A DNA stretch of 64,000 nucleotides from Vulcanisaeta thermophila (GTDB lineage Archaea > Thermoproteota > Thermoprotei > Thermoproteales > Thermocladiaceae), in assembly GCF_001748385.1 (NCBI RefSeq), contig NZ_BCLI01000005.1, forward strand, positions 1 to 64,000, read 5' to 3'. Positions 50,443 through 58,346 of the stretch are shown piece after piece. Position 1 is the first letter of the stretch. Every line of letters begins with the position of its first letter. The position numbers were made by a program, and so were the translations under genes. The notes under the pieces are model-generated. The model searched no databases and was not told the origin of the DNA. It saw nothing but the letters and a program-made list of their open reading frames with translations.

Positions 50443-50841
50443 TCACTCCGCCTCGTGCTTACTGCGTATGTGGGCTAGGGCTGAGTTCTTGGTTATGAAC
50501 TCCTGACCACAGACTAGGCAGTAGTACACCGTCAAGCCGCCGCGCCTCACGGAGAGTAGTAGGTGCTCCTTAACATGCCTTAGGAATGCGCCCTCACCGT
50601 TGAGTTTCGCGCCGCATATGTCGCATGTCCATGTCTTACCGCCGATCCTAGCGTGCTTCCTGAGGTGTGTTGCGAATTCCTCACTCCTTACCTCCACACC
50701 ACACTTAGGGCATTTGAGGACCGGCGTGGGTGTTGCGTTCCTTAGTGAGTCGAATACCTTACCTGCGTCATCACCCAGGTAACCACAGAGTGGGCACATC
50801 ACCACCTTGGTCACGGCCTTAACCTCAATGCCCTGGCTCAC
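50443..50841 (-). CDS. Archaeal protein with three C2H2 zinc fingers
   Basis: The 132-residue protein carries an N-terminal 'CPLC' pair (C16, C19) and three classical C2H2 fingers: C44, C47, H59, H63; C73, C76, H89, H93; and C108, C111, H124, H129. The last, 'CLVCGQEFITKNSALAHIRS' plus KH, is close to the eukaryotic consensus. Linkers are longer than TGEKP. The protein likely binds DNA or RNA, or mediates protein contacts. GTG 50841 is the start. It is divergent from the following ORF and co-directional with carS, 4 bp apart. Confidence 0.85.
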   Translation of the reverse strand: MSQGIEVKAVTKVVMCPLCGYLGDDAGKVFDSLRNATPTPVLKCPKCGVEVRSEEFATHLRKHARIGGKTWTCDICGAKLNGEGAFLRHVKEHLLLSVRRGGLTVYYCLVCGQEFITKNSALAHIRSKHEAE

Positions 50842-50870
50842 GGTTTGCCTAGGGGAGAACCCGTTTTTAA

Positions 50871-51452
50871 ATGCAACCTAACCTACCAACTGTGGTCAGG
50901 GTGGTTGGTTTATCCATGCCCCACTGGGAGACGGGGTTTGTGGGCTATGTGGGCGGTCCTGAAGGTGATGTGGAGCGTGAGTATGAGGAGGTGATGGGTA
51001 GGTGCTACCCACTGGGTTTTGACCTGCTCAGGGAGCCCAAGGGCAAGGTCATCTGTATCCTGGACCTGCTCAGTCGTGGTGTTTCCGTGAGTATGGTGGC
51101 CTTTCACCTGGACCCTTACGGTGTTGCTAATGAGTTGGGCTCACGGTTTGGTGTGAATAGGCAGTTGATAATTAATGAGGCCCTTAGGTGGTTCGTGGAT
51201 TACCTGGTGGGTAATGGTTACCTGGGCCCTAATGATCATGTGGAGGTTGATGAGGAGCTCGCGGTGTTGAGGAGCTACGTGGGCAACGTGAGGATTGGCG
51301 GGCACGCGTCCTCACTGGCCTCTATGGTGGCTTCAATACCAAGCCTAAGGATGGCCAGGGGGTATGAGTTGCCTGTGAGGGTTGTTGACCTGAAAGACAC
51401 CATTACTAGGCACGTCAGTGAGAGGGTTAGGTCGTGGGGTTCAAATCAGTAG
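50871..51452 (+). CDS. Uncharacterised 193-residue protein
   Basis: I do not recognise this protein. It is soluble and mostly helical, with 'ILDLLSRGVSVSMVAFHLDP' and 'FGVNRQLIINEALRWFVDYL' suggesting helix-turn-helix-like packing, though no clear DNA-binding motif is present. Two cysteines. The first ATG at 50871 follows CCGTTTTTAAATG, so the TATA-like box is very close and the real start could be the ATG at 50916 in 'GLSMPHWETGFVGYVGG'. It is divergent from the C2H2 gene. Confidence 0.6.
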   Translation: MQPNLPTVVRVVGLSMPHWETGFVGYVGGPEGDVEREYEEVMGRCYPLGFDLLREPKGKVICILDLLSRGVSVSMVAFHLDPYGVANELGSRFGVNRQLIINEALRWFVDYLVGNGYLGPNDHVEVDEELAVLRSYVGNVRIGGHASSLASMVASIPSLRMARGYELPVRVVDLKDTITRHVSERVRSWGSNQ

Positions 51453-51583
51453 TTCCGGCATTGATCACCCATCACCCAAATGCCTCCTCATCACCGGGCG
51501 TAGGTAATATGTTATGCTTAATAAAGTTGTTGCGGTCCCTGGGGGTACTGCTTAAATATTCACTTGGATTACTTATTATTCAT

Positions 51584-52096
51584 ATGGTTGGTGGGACACC
51601 CATTAAGGAGAGTGAGGTTAAGAATTACCCGCATGAGGAATGGTTAAAGCCATTTCAATACAACGTGACCGCGGGCACGGCATACTCCAAGTTCCTGGAG
51701 GGTCTTAAAAGCGGTAAGATACTCGGCACGTACTGCAGGGTTTGTGGGAACGTATTCGTACCACCCAAGATGTACTGCCCCTACTGCTTCCGCCCTGTTG
51801 ATGGTTGGGTTGAGGTTAAGGATGAAGGTACGGTGGTCACGGCAGTGGTGAGCTACATAAGCAGCACCAGGGAGCCCCTTAAGGAACCCAGGGTTGTTGG
51901 TGTTGTGAAGCTCGACGTACCAGGCAGGGAGTTCAGCGAGCATAGGTTCCCAGGGATCATGCACTACCTCTGCGTGGATCCCGAAGTCGTTAAGTCCATG
52001 AAGGTCTTCGGCATGAGGGTCAAGGCCCGTTGGAAGCCTGAGAACCAGAGAGTGGGTTCTGTACTGGATATTGAGTGTTTCGAGCCCGTGGGGTGA
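51584..52096 (+). CDS. DUF35 OB-fold/zinc-ribbon protein, first of a tandem pair
   Basis: The 170-residue protein has an N-terminal helix, the zinc ribbon 'CRVCGNVFVPPKMYCPYC' and an OB-fold ('GTVVTAVVSYISSTREPLKE', 'PRVVGVVKLDVPG'). Such proteins associate with thiolase- or hydratase-type acyl-CoA enzymes. I chose ATG 51584, since CTTAAATATTC at 51551-51561 lies about 28 nt upstream; the frame opens at 51434 but that is before the box. The partner DUF35 gene follows and is coupled through GGTGA. Confidence 0.85.
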   Translation: MVGGTPIKESEVKNYPHEEWLKPFQYNVTAGTAYSKFLEGLKSGKILGTYCRVCGNVFVPPKMYCPYCFRPVDGWVEVKDEGTVVTAVVSYISSTREPLKEPRVVGVVKLDVPGREFSEHRFPGIMHYLCVDPEVVKSMKVFGMRVKARWKPENQRVGSVLDIECFEPVG

Positions 52097-52101
52097 TGGG
52101 C

Positions 52102-52569
52102 ATGTCCCATGAGAAGCTGGGCATAAATAAGGACGTAAGGCATTGGCTACACACCATTGAGCAGGGTTACAGGTACACGGCGGGGCCCATTGGGAGTAAG
52201 TTCCTGGAGGGACTGAGGAGTGGTAAGTTGCTGGCGGGTAAATGCTCCGTGTGCGGCCGCCTATTAATACCGCCAAAGGCCTTTTGTCAGTACGATTTTG
52301 GTGAGGTTAAGGAGCTAGTTGAGGTGGCGCCCGTGGGTACCCTGAGGACGTTCACCGTAGTTTACGAGGACTCCTACGGCAATAAACTACCCAATCCCGT
52401 AATAATAGGCTTCATAACATTCCCCAACACGGTGGGTGGTATCGTGCATTACATAATAAACGCAAAGCCCGAGAGGTTGAGGATTGGCATGCTTGTGAGG
52501 CCCGTGTTTAAGCCCGAGGGTGAAAGGAGGGGTTCATTGACGGATATCGTGGGCTTCGAACCAGCTTGA
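52102..52569 (+). CDS. DUF35 OB-fold/zinc-ribbon protein, second of a tandem pair
   Basis: This 155-residue paralogue has 'GSKFLEGLRSGKLLAGKCSV', ribbon cysteines in 'CSVCGRLLIPPKAFC' (the fourth ligand position is Q-Y-D, so one cysteine is lost) and the OB-fold 'GTLRTFTVVYEDSYGNKLPN'. ATG 52102 is set by GGTGA, overlapping the previous stop, 5 nt upstream. Two divergent copies in tandem may form a heterodimer. No thiolase gene is next to them; the nearest is about 21 kb away. Confidence 0.85.
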   Translation: MSHEKLGINKDVRHWLHTIEQGYRYTAGPIGSKFLEGLRSGKLLAGKCSVCGRLLIPPKAFCQYDFGEVKELVEVAPVGTLRTFTVVYEDSYGNKLPNPVIIGFITFPNTVGGIVHYIINAKPERLRIGMLVRPVFKPEGERRGSLTDIVGFEPA

Positions 52570-52584
52570 GCCCCGGCGTAAATG

Positions 52585-52591
52585 TTTTAAA
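52585..52591 (+). promoter_or_regulatory. TATA box of the uS3-uL29-Rnp1 operon
   Basis: TTTTAAA lies about 27 nt before the rpsC ATG at 52615, between the DUF35 stop and rpsC. It shows that this ribosomal-protein string starts a transcript here and is not a continuation of an rplV-type operon. Confidence 0.5.
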
Positions 52592-52614
52592 GGGGGTTTG
52601 TTACTTGCCCCTGG

Positions 52615-53301
52615 ATGAGTATACAACAGAAGCGGTTGCCCGTTTACAAGAAGATACTGCAGGATAAGGTTAAGGAGTGGATGATCAAGGAATTCCTAAA
52701 CTATAGACTGGCTAAGCAGGGCTACGTGGACTCCGACGTCATGAGGACCCCACTGGGTACCAGGGTCATTATATATGCCGAGAGGCCCAATAGGATTATT
52801 GGTAGGAAGGGCCTAATAGTTAAGGAGCTCCAGGAACTACTTAGTAAGAAGCTTAATGTTGAGAACCCAGTCATCGACGTGACCCCGGTACAAAACCCTG
52901 AGTTGAACCCCAAGATAATAGCCAATAGGATTGCCTGGGCAATGACCAAGGGTGTTAAGTTCAGGAGGGCTGGTATGATAGCCATTAGGCAGATAATGGA
53001 TGGTGGGGCCAGGGGCGCCGAGATAACAATAAGCGGTAAGCTAACCAGTGAAAGGGCTAGGTTTGAGAAGTACGTGTTCGGCACCATCTACAAGAATGGC
53101 TATGACTCCAAGTCCAAGGTCCAGAGGTTCGTGGGACAGGTACTACTTAAGCCTGGGCTCTACGGTATAGAGGTCAGGATACTACCGCCGGTTAAGGCCA
53201 GTGATGAGTTCACAATAAAGCCACCAGCCAGGGAGGTACCCGCGGAGGTTCAGGGAGTGAGCACGGAGGGTGGTTCTGGTGGCGAGCAGGCAAAGGCTTA
53301 A
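52615..53301 (+). CDS. rpsC: Small-subunit ribosomal protein uS3
   Basis: The 228-residue protein has the KH domain of uS3 ('TRVIIYAERPNRIIGRKGLI' with GRKG, 'ENPVIDVTPVQNPELNPKII') and the C-terminal domain 'ARGAEITISGKLTSERARFE' and 'VLLKPGLYGIEVRILPP'. A short Glu/Gly-rich tail follows. It sits at the mRNA entry of the 30S subunit. Its last codons overlap the uL29 frame. In most archaea uS19 and uL22 genes precede it; here two DUF35 genes do. Confidence 0.96.
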   Translation: MSIQQKRLPVYKKILQDKVKEWMIKEFLNYRLAKQGYVDSDVMRTPLGTRVIIYAERPNRIIGRKGLIVKELQELLSKKLNVENPVIDVTPVQNPELNPKIIANRIAWAMTKGVKFRRAGMIAIRQIMDGGARGAEITISGKLTSERARFEKYVFGTIYKNGYDSKSKVQRFVGQVLLKPGLYGIEVRILPPVKASDEFTIKPPAREVPAEVQGVSTEGGSGGEQAKA

Positions 53302-53500
53302 TGCAAAGACCATTAGGAACATGAAGCCCGAGGACAGGGCCAAGCTACTAAACGACCTAAGGAACGAATTACTGAGACTCCAAACCCAGAGGGCAAGGGG
53401 TACTCTTGACAACCCAGGTAGGTTGAGGGCGATTAGGAGGGCCATCGCCAGGATATTAACGATAATGAATGAGGAGGCCCGTAAGGCGGCCTCCCAATGA
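53270..53500 (+). CDS. rpmC: Large-subunit ribosomal protein uL29
   Basis: The 76-residue frame contains the uL29 core 'KTIRNMKPEDRAKLLNDLRN' and 'ELLRLQTQRARGTLDNPGRL', then 'RAIRRAIARILTIMNEEARK'. There is no ATG at the front. GTG 53270 or GTG 53279 starts it within the end of rpsC, with GGAGGGTGG upstream. It binds 23S rRNA near the exit tunnel. The overlap of at least 20 bp with rpsC and of 4 bp with the next gene marks a tight operon. Confidence 0.88.
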   Translation: MVLVASRQRLNAKTIRNMKPEDRAKLLNDLRNELLRLQTQRARGTLDNPGRLRAIRRAIARILTIMNEEARKAASQ

Positions 53501-53730
53501 GGAGGACCATAAGGTCCATTATCTTTAAGGTAGTATCCACTGTAAATTGCAGGAATAGGGATGCTAATGGTATCGAGGGCATAGTCATTGAGGAGACCAG
53601 GAACACCATAAAGGTGCTCACAATGACAGGCTCTGTAAAGACCATTATTAAGGAGGACTGCTGGTTCTACGTGAACGACGGGGACTGCACATACCTAGTG
53701 CCCGGTCATAAATTAATCCTCAGGGAATAA
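53497..53730 (+). CDS. rnp1: Ribonuclease P protein component 1 (Rpp29-like), short form
   Basis: The 77-residue protein has the Sm-like Rpp29 pattern 'GIEGIVIEETRNTIKVLTMT', 'SVKTIIKEDCWFYV' and 'YLVPGHKLILRE'. Most archaeal Rpp29 proteins are about 90-105 residues; here both the basic N-terminal extension and the C-terminal helix are reduced. Its place after uL29 is the usual archaeal order and supports the call. The next gene in that order (uS17) is missing and the UbiA gene converges on it with an 11-bp overlap. Confidence 0.8.
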   Translation: MRRTIRSIIFKVVSTVNCRNRDANGIEGIVIEETRNTIKVLTMTGSVKTIIKEDCWFYVNDGDCTYLVPGHKLILRE

Positions 53731-54595
53731 CCACCTGCAGCAATGCCATTACTAAGTAGGTGATTATTGTTATGGACATAGCCAGCAGGGCACCACCCCT
53801 AAACCTACCTAGGTAGTCCTCCCTCCTCATAACCATCACACTTAGGTATGCGAGGATCACGTCGGTTATTAAGACGCCGGTTATGAAGACATAGCCAAAG
53901 CGCAGGTTCAGTGAGTACAGGATTAGTAGGGTTGATGTTAGTATTGCCGCTACCGTGAAGGCAACGGCCATGGACACCGCGCGCCTAGTTCCGTAAGTAT
54001 TGGCCACGGTCCTAACACCCACCAACTCATCACCCCTTATGTCCAGAACGCCCTTGATTAGCTCCCTGCCCATGGTGGCCAGCGCGGAGGTTATGAATAG
54101 CGCGTAGGGTAGTGCGTAGAGTGGGGTTTCGACCACGGAGTATAGCCCGTATAGGAGTGTTAGTGATGATGTTATTGAGACAAGGATATTATTCACGAGT
54201 AAAACCCTCTTTAGGCGGTAATTATAGAGGTAACCCATTAGTAACGCCGCAATTAGTACCAACAGGCTCCAGGGACTTAAACCAAGCAGTAACACGCCCA
54301 GTAGGTTCACCACTATTGACAGTGCCACGGACACCAACGCCAGCGCCCAGGCCACGCCCATGCCCACATCACCCCTAACCAGGGGTGCATCGGGCCTATT
54401 CACACGGTCCTCCCCCACGTTGTGTATGTCGTTTGTTACGAATAGGAAGACCTCGGCCAGTAGTGTTGATAGGAATAGGGCCAGCGAGCCCAGTGGGTTC
54501 GTGCCCCCGCATATGAAGTATGTGGCCACCACTATGAGCCCCGCCAACACTCCGTGCTCAATCCTGGCGAGTTTCAGTATGGGTTTGATGCCCAC
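53720..54595 (-). CDS. UbiA-family prenyltransferase, probable geranylgeranylglyceryl phosphate prenyltransferase
   Basis: This 291-residue membrane protein has nine helices. The first Asp-rich motif reads 'NDIHNVGEDRVNRPDAPL' and the second 'DIRGDELVGVRTVANTYG'. The family motif is N-D-x2-D-x3-D-x2-N-R-P; here asparagine replaces the first aspartate after N-D, while the second aspartate stays. The N-R-P-D-A-P-L ending and length match archaeal digeranylgeranylglyceryl phosphate synthase, which adds the second isoprenoid chain of archaeol. Other UbiA activities (for quinones or heme) are possible. It converges on rnp1. Confidence 0.85.
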   Translation of the reverse strand: MGIKPILKLARIEHGVLAGLIVVATYFICGGTNPLGSLALFLSTLLAEVFLFVTNDIHNVGEDRVNRPDAPLVRGDVGMGVAWALALVSVALSIVVNLLGVLLLGLSPWSLLVLIAALLMGYLYNYRLKRVLLVNNILVSITSSLTLLYGLYSVVETPLYALPYALFITSALATMGRELIKGVLDIRGDELVGVRTVANTYGTRRAVSMAVAFTVAAILTSTLLILYSLNLRFGYVFITGVLITDVILAYLSVMVMRREDYLGRFRGGALLAMSITIITYLVMALLQVVIP

Positions 54596-54632
54596 GCTAT
54601 ACCCGTGAACTGCATCCTTTTAAAAGGATGAC

Positions 54633-56018
54633 TTAGTAATTTGATGAGTAAACGTACGGTATCGAGAACATCTCCGCCACATCCCTATCCAGGGCGGCCA
54701 CATCCTCCTTCCAATTCAGCTCCTTAATATCATACTTACCCAGGGCTGAAACGAGCATTTGTGTCTCCTCCTTAATGGCCTCTATGTAGTTCAAAACACC
54801 CCTTTCACCATTGACCATGGCTGCTATCAGGAATGGCCTGGCCATGTAAACCCCAGAGGTCCCCAGGGCTATGGACTTAACAATGTGAGACCCATTATAG
54901 AGCCTACCGGCAATGAGTAGTGACAGGTCGTTAATGCCCAGTTTCCTGGCGTCATGAATCTTCTTCAGGGCCACTAGGGTTGGGTAGCCCAGGTGCTTCA
55001 GCGCCATTGATGGCGCCATTCCAGTACCACCCTCCTTACCATCAATAACCACCGCGTCGGCACCCTCCTCATGGGCTATGCTAATGACCCTATCCACATC
55101 CCTGTACGGGCCCAGTTTTATCCATATCCTGGCCCTTGGGTACGCAGTCTTCATGAACCTTATCATGCCCCTTAGGATGTCCTCCGTGAAGGTTCCAGGT
55201 ACTGAGTACCTCGTTATGTACTTATCCTTAACCCTCTCCGGGTCCACCTCGAAGTGGTACTTAGCCTTCAACCTAATGGCTTCCTCCCTGGGTATTTTAA
55301 TAACCCCACCAAGGCCGGGCTTGGCACCCTGCCCCATCTTAATCTCAAAGCCCACAAGCCCCTCCTCAATGTACGGCTCCACATCCTTATCACTGTAAAC
55401 CTTGTTCCAGAGCTCATCATAGGCATCCTCCACGTTCTGCTGAATAATGACACCACCGTACTTACCCACATTCGTTAAGTACGCCATAAGCCTCTCCTTA
55501 AAGCTTGGGTGCCCCCTGGAGTACCTCCTGGAGTAACCCCTGACAGTGGCCACGTTCTCCCCAATACCCATGACAATACCAGCCTTAGCCGCGGCCCTGG
55601 CAATATCAAGGCTAAACTTACTGGCTATTGATGTGGAGCCCATGGAGCCCACAACCACGGGCATGGAAACCTTAAAACCACCCAACGTGGTCTCCAGGTT
55701 AACATCCATGAAGGTGGTCTCCCTAAGCAACTCAGTCATCTTCTCAAGCCTCCTTGGCGTGAATGCGGGCGGTGTGAGTATCACCGTGTCATCCAGCGTC
55801 TTAAACCTGGGAATGCCCTTACTCTCATACACATTGGATCCGAGGACCGCGGTTCCGTAGGACGCCATCTCACCGAATGGGTAAACGGCATCCCGGCCCT
55901 TTAGGGCTTTGAGGGCTATCTCATCAAATGGGTAATCATTTATGAACTCCCTGAGCCCCCTAATCATGGCCCAGTAAGCCCTGAGCCTTATGAATATCCT
56001 GGTTAAGGCTAATGACAT
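54633..56018 (-). CDS. Glutamate synthase-like FMN-binding protein
   Basis: The 461-residue protein matches the FMN/synthase domain of GltB-type glutamate synthases and archaeal stand-alone versions: 'TTLGGFKVSMPVVVGSMGST', 'GVIIQQNVEDAYDELWNKVY', 'FEIKMGQGAKPGLGGVI', 'DAVVIDGKEGGTGMAPSMAL' and 'GTSGVYMARPFLIAAM'. It has no cysteine, so the [3Fe-4S] ligands of true glutamate synthase are absent and so is the amidotransferase domain. It may instead be a flavin-dependent oxidoreductase acting on another substrate. ATG 56018. Confidence 0.85.
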   Translation of the reverse strand: MSLALTRIFIRLRAYWAMIRGLREFINDYPFDEIALKALKGRDAVYPFGEMASYGTAVLGSNVYESKGIPRFKTLDDTVILTPPAFTPRRLEKMTELLRETTFMDVNLETTLGGFKVSMPVVVGSMGSTSIASKFSLDIARAAAKAGIVMGIGENVATVRGYSRRYSRGHPSFKERLMAYLTNVGKYGGVIIQQNVEDAYDELWNKVYSDKDVEPYIEEGLVGFEIKMGQGAKPGLGGVIKIPREEAIRLKAKYHFEVDPERVKDKYITRYSVPGTFTEDILRGMIRFMKTAYPRARIWIKLGPYRDVDRVISIAHEEGADAVVIDGKEGGTGMAPSMALKHLGYPTLVALKKIHDARKLGINDLSLLIAGRLYNGSHIVKSIALGTSGVYMARPFLIAAMVNGERGVLNYIEAIKEETQMLVSALGKYDIKELNWKEDVAALDRDVAEMFSIPYVYSSNY

Positions 56019-56169
56019 TAACCCCTCAATTTGTGTTTGTACTTAAATTCTTGATTGACAATTAGCCTAAAAACCACATGGTATGGAAATCAATAATAAT
56101 GAGAGGGTAAGTCATTGCCGTGGCGTGAATACTGGTGTAATTGCCTAGGTAATTGTTATTTTGGCATGG

Positions 56170-58167
56170 TCATTGTGGCTTCCATATTACCTCACCCACG
56201 TCATTGGGCACCTTATAGCCAGGGAGCCTCTCCAAAGCCCTCCTAAACTCATCACTCCTCAAAACCTCCAGGAAAGCCTTCACACTATCCTTATCAAGCC
56301 TGTCAATGGGTATGGCGAAGTCATAGTGCTCCCAACCCAGTGGTATGAAGTCCAGTCCGTACATGGCCGCGGCGGCCCTGATACCAACACCCACGTCAGC
56401 CCTACCCTGAGCAATTGCCGCGGCCACTGCGGTGTGTGTCTTTACCTCGTAGTAGTAACCATCTATTCGCTTAATCAACTCCTCAAAACCAACACCCATT
56501 TTGTTGGCTATCTCCCTGAGCTTCATATCCAGGAGGAACCTGGTCCCAGCGCCCTTATTCCTGTTCACTATCCTAATGCCTCCCTGTACCAAATCCTCAA
56601 TACCCCTTATACCCCTGGGATTACCCTTAGGCAGTATTAACCCCTGCTCCCTCAGGTAACCCCTCACGAGTACTGCCTTCCTAACCTCGTACTTAACCAT
56701 GAATGGTATGTTGTACTCGCCAGTAGCCTCATCTATTAGGTGCATCCCGGCCACGTCAGCCTCCCCACGCTTTACGGCGTAGAGCCCGCCCATGGAGCCC
56801 ACGTTAATGACCTTAGTCCTCACGAACCCAGGCAGCATGGGTATTAGTACGTCCAGGCCTATGTCGTGGCTCCCTATTATGTATAGGTTCGCGGGCATGT
56901 ACTGGTGCGTGAATAGCGTCACCTCAACCTCCTCACCACCCTCCATGTAATCCACGGTCTCGGGAATCACCATGTAGCCGTCCGCAAAGGCCAATGTGCT
57001 AATTGCACCGGACTCCGCGGGTAGTGGGTAAGCCACCACTCCATGACCAGTGTCCACCAGGCTCACTGGGTAGAGGGCCCTCCTACCCCTGGCTCCCTCG
57101 GCCCTCATTGCCAGCCTTGCCCTTATCCTTGTTTCATCAAGCCCCATGCAGAGCATCCTCGCTATTATGGGCTTAACTACTATGTTGAATATCATCAATG
57201 CGGAGCTGGGGTATCCTGGGAGTCCAATTACCAATTTACCATCCCTGGAAACGGCAACCACCGTGGGCTTCCCAGGCTTTACCTTGAGCCCATGGATTAT
57301 TATGCCAGGTGGCCCAATCTCATCGAGGACTTTATACGTCAAGTCCGCAAGCCCCGCTGAGGTGCCCCCTGAGAGGAGCACCATGTCGTGGTCCTTTAGG
57401 GCCCTCTCCACGGCCTCCCTCATTTCGTTTATGTCGTCCCTTACGATGCCCATTATGTGTGGTTGTGCGCCCATGGATTGAACGGCGTGCGCTATGGTGT
57501 ACGTGTTTATGTCGTATATCTTACCCGGGCCCAGCTTCTCACCGGGGCTTACCAACTCATTGCCCGTGGATATAATGGCTATGCTGGGCCTACGGAACAC
57601 CTCAACCTCACGCACACCCACAGCGGCCAGGAGCCCCACCTCCCTCTCCCTAATCACCGTGCACTTCCTCAGTATGGTCTCCCCAAGCATCACGTCTGAA
57701 CCTGCGGACATCACGTTCTCCCCAGGGGTCACTGACCTATAGACCGTCAACTCATCACCAACCCTCTTGGTGTACTCCACCATGACCACAGCATTGGCAC
57801 CAGGGGGTAGAGGCGCACCCGTGGCTATCTCCACAGCCTCCCCCCTATTAACCACAGGCAACTGCTCCGCCCCAGTCTCCACATTACCAACAACCCTCAA
57901 CTTCACAGGGTTCAGTTCATCAGCTCCGAAGGTATCCTCAGCCCTGACCGCGAATCCATCCATTGTGGACCTGTCAAAGGGCGGCACGTCTATTGTTGCG
58001 TAGACATCCCTAGCGAGCACCCTGCCGTAACTATCCTCAATGCGCACCCTCTCCACACCCACAGGCTTCACCTCCACGGTGTCGAATATCTTCCTCAGCG
58101 CCTCCTCGGGCGTTAGTAATTCGTGAAATATGATCCTCTTACCCTGCTCACCCATTGATCTCAACAA
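56170..58167 (-). CDS. moeA: MoeA molybdopterin molybdenumtransferase fused to a periplasmic-binding-type domain
   Basis: The first part (about 10-415) is MoeA: 'DVPPFDRSTMDGFAVRAEDT', 'ATGAPLPPGANAVVMVEYTK', 'ISTGNELVSPGEKLGPGKIY' and 'VLLSGGTSAGLADLTYKVL'. The second part (about 435-660) is a type-2 periplasmic-binding fold ('GSHDIGLDVLIPMLPGFVRT', 'GIRIVNRNKGAGTRFLLDMK', 'GRADVGVGIRAAAAMYGLDF') like those of molybdate/tungstate sensors. MoeA inserts Mo or W into molybdopterin; the fused domain may bind the oxyanion or sense it. This fusion is common in archaea. It has no signal peptide and acts in the cytoplasm. Confidence 0.93.
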   Translation of the reverse strand: MLRSMGEQGKRIIFHELLTPEEALRKIFDTVEVKPVGVERVRIEDSYGRVLARDVYATIDVPPFDRSTMDGFAVRAEDTFGADELNPVKLRVVGNVETGAEQLPVVNRGEAVEIATGAPLPPGANAVVMVEYTKRVGDELTVYRSVTPGENVMSAGSDVMLGETILRKCTVIREREVGLLAAVGVREVEVFRRPSIAIISTGNELVSPGEKLGPGKIYDINTYTIAHAVQSMGAQPHIMGIVRDDINEMREAVERALKDHDMVLLSGGTSAGLADLTYKVLDEIGPPGIIIHGLKVKPGKPTVVAVSRDGKLVIGLPGYPSSALMIFNIVVKPIIARMLCMGLDETRIRARLAMRAEGARGRRALYPVSLVDTGHGVVAYPLPAESGAISTLAFADGYMVIPETVDYMEGGEEVEVTLFTHQYMPANLYIIGSHDIGLDVLIPMLPGFVRTKVINVGSMGGLYAVKRGEADVAGMHLIDEATGEYNIPFMVKYEVRKAVLVRGYLREQGLILPKGNPRGIRGIEDLVQGGIRIVNRNKGAGTRFLLDMKLREIANKMGVGFEELIKRIDGYYYEVKTHTAVAAAIAQGRADVGVGIRAAAAMYGLDFIPLGWEHYDFAIPIDRLDKDSVKAFLEVLRSDEFRRALERLPGYKVPNDVGEVIWKPQ

Positions 58168-58346
58168 TAAAGTCCGGGAATTTATTTATTCCCAGCCTAA
58201 ACTCTAGTTTTTACCATGCGGATGTTGTTAAATACCCTGCCTAGGAATGATGACCCGGTTTACTCACCACCGAGGCTATTATCATTAGATCCAGCTCAAG
58301 CTCACCCCCGGTTAAGGCCACTATTTTGGGTTTGCCGGTGATTAAC

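Noticed and set aside
52075-52101. Upstream extension of the second DUF35 gene (start at 52075)
   Set aside because: The extension overlaps the previous gene and lies before the GGTGA site that places the start at 52102.
58236-58305. ATGATGACCCGG stretch resembling a C box between moeA and the DUF996-like gene
   Set aside because: No D box CTGA follows within a suitable distance.
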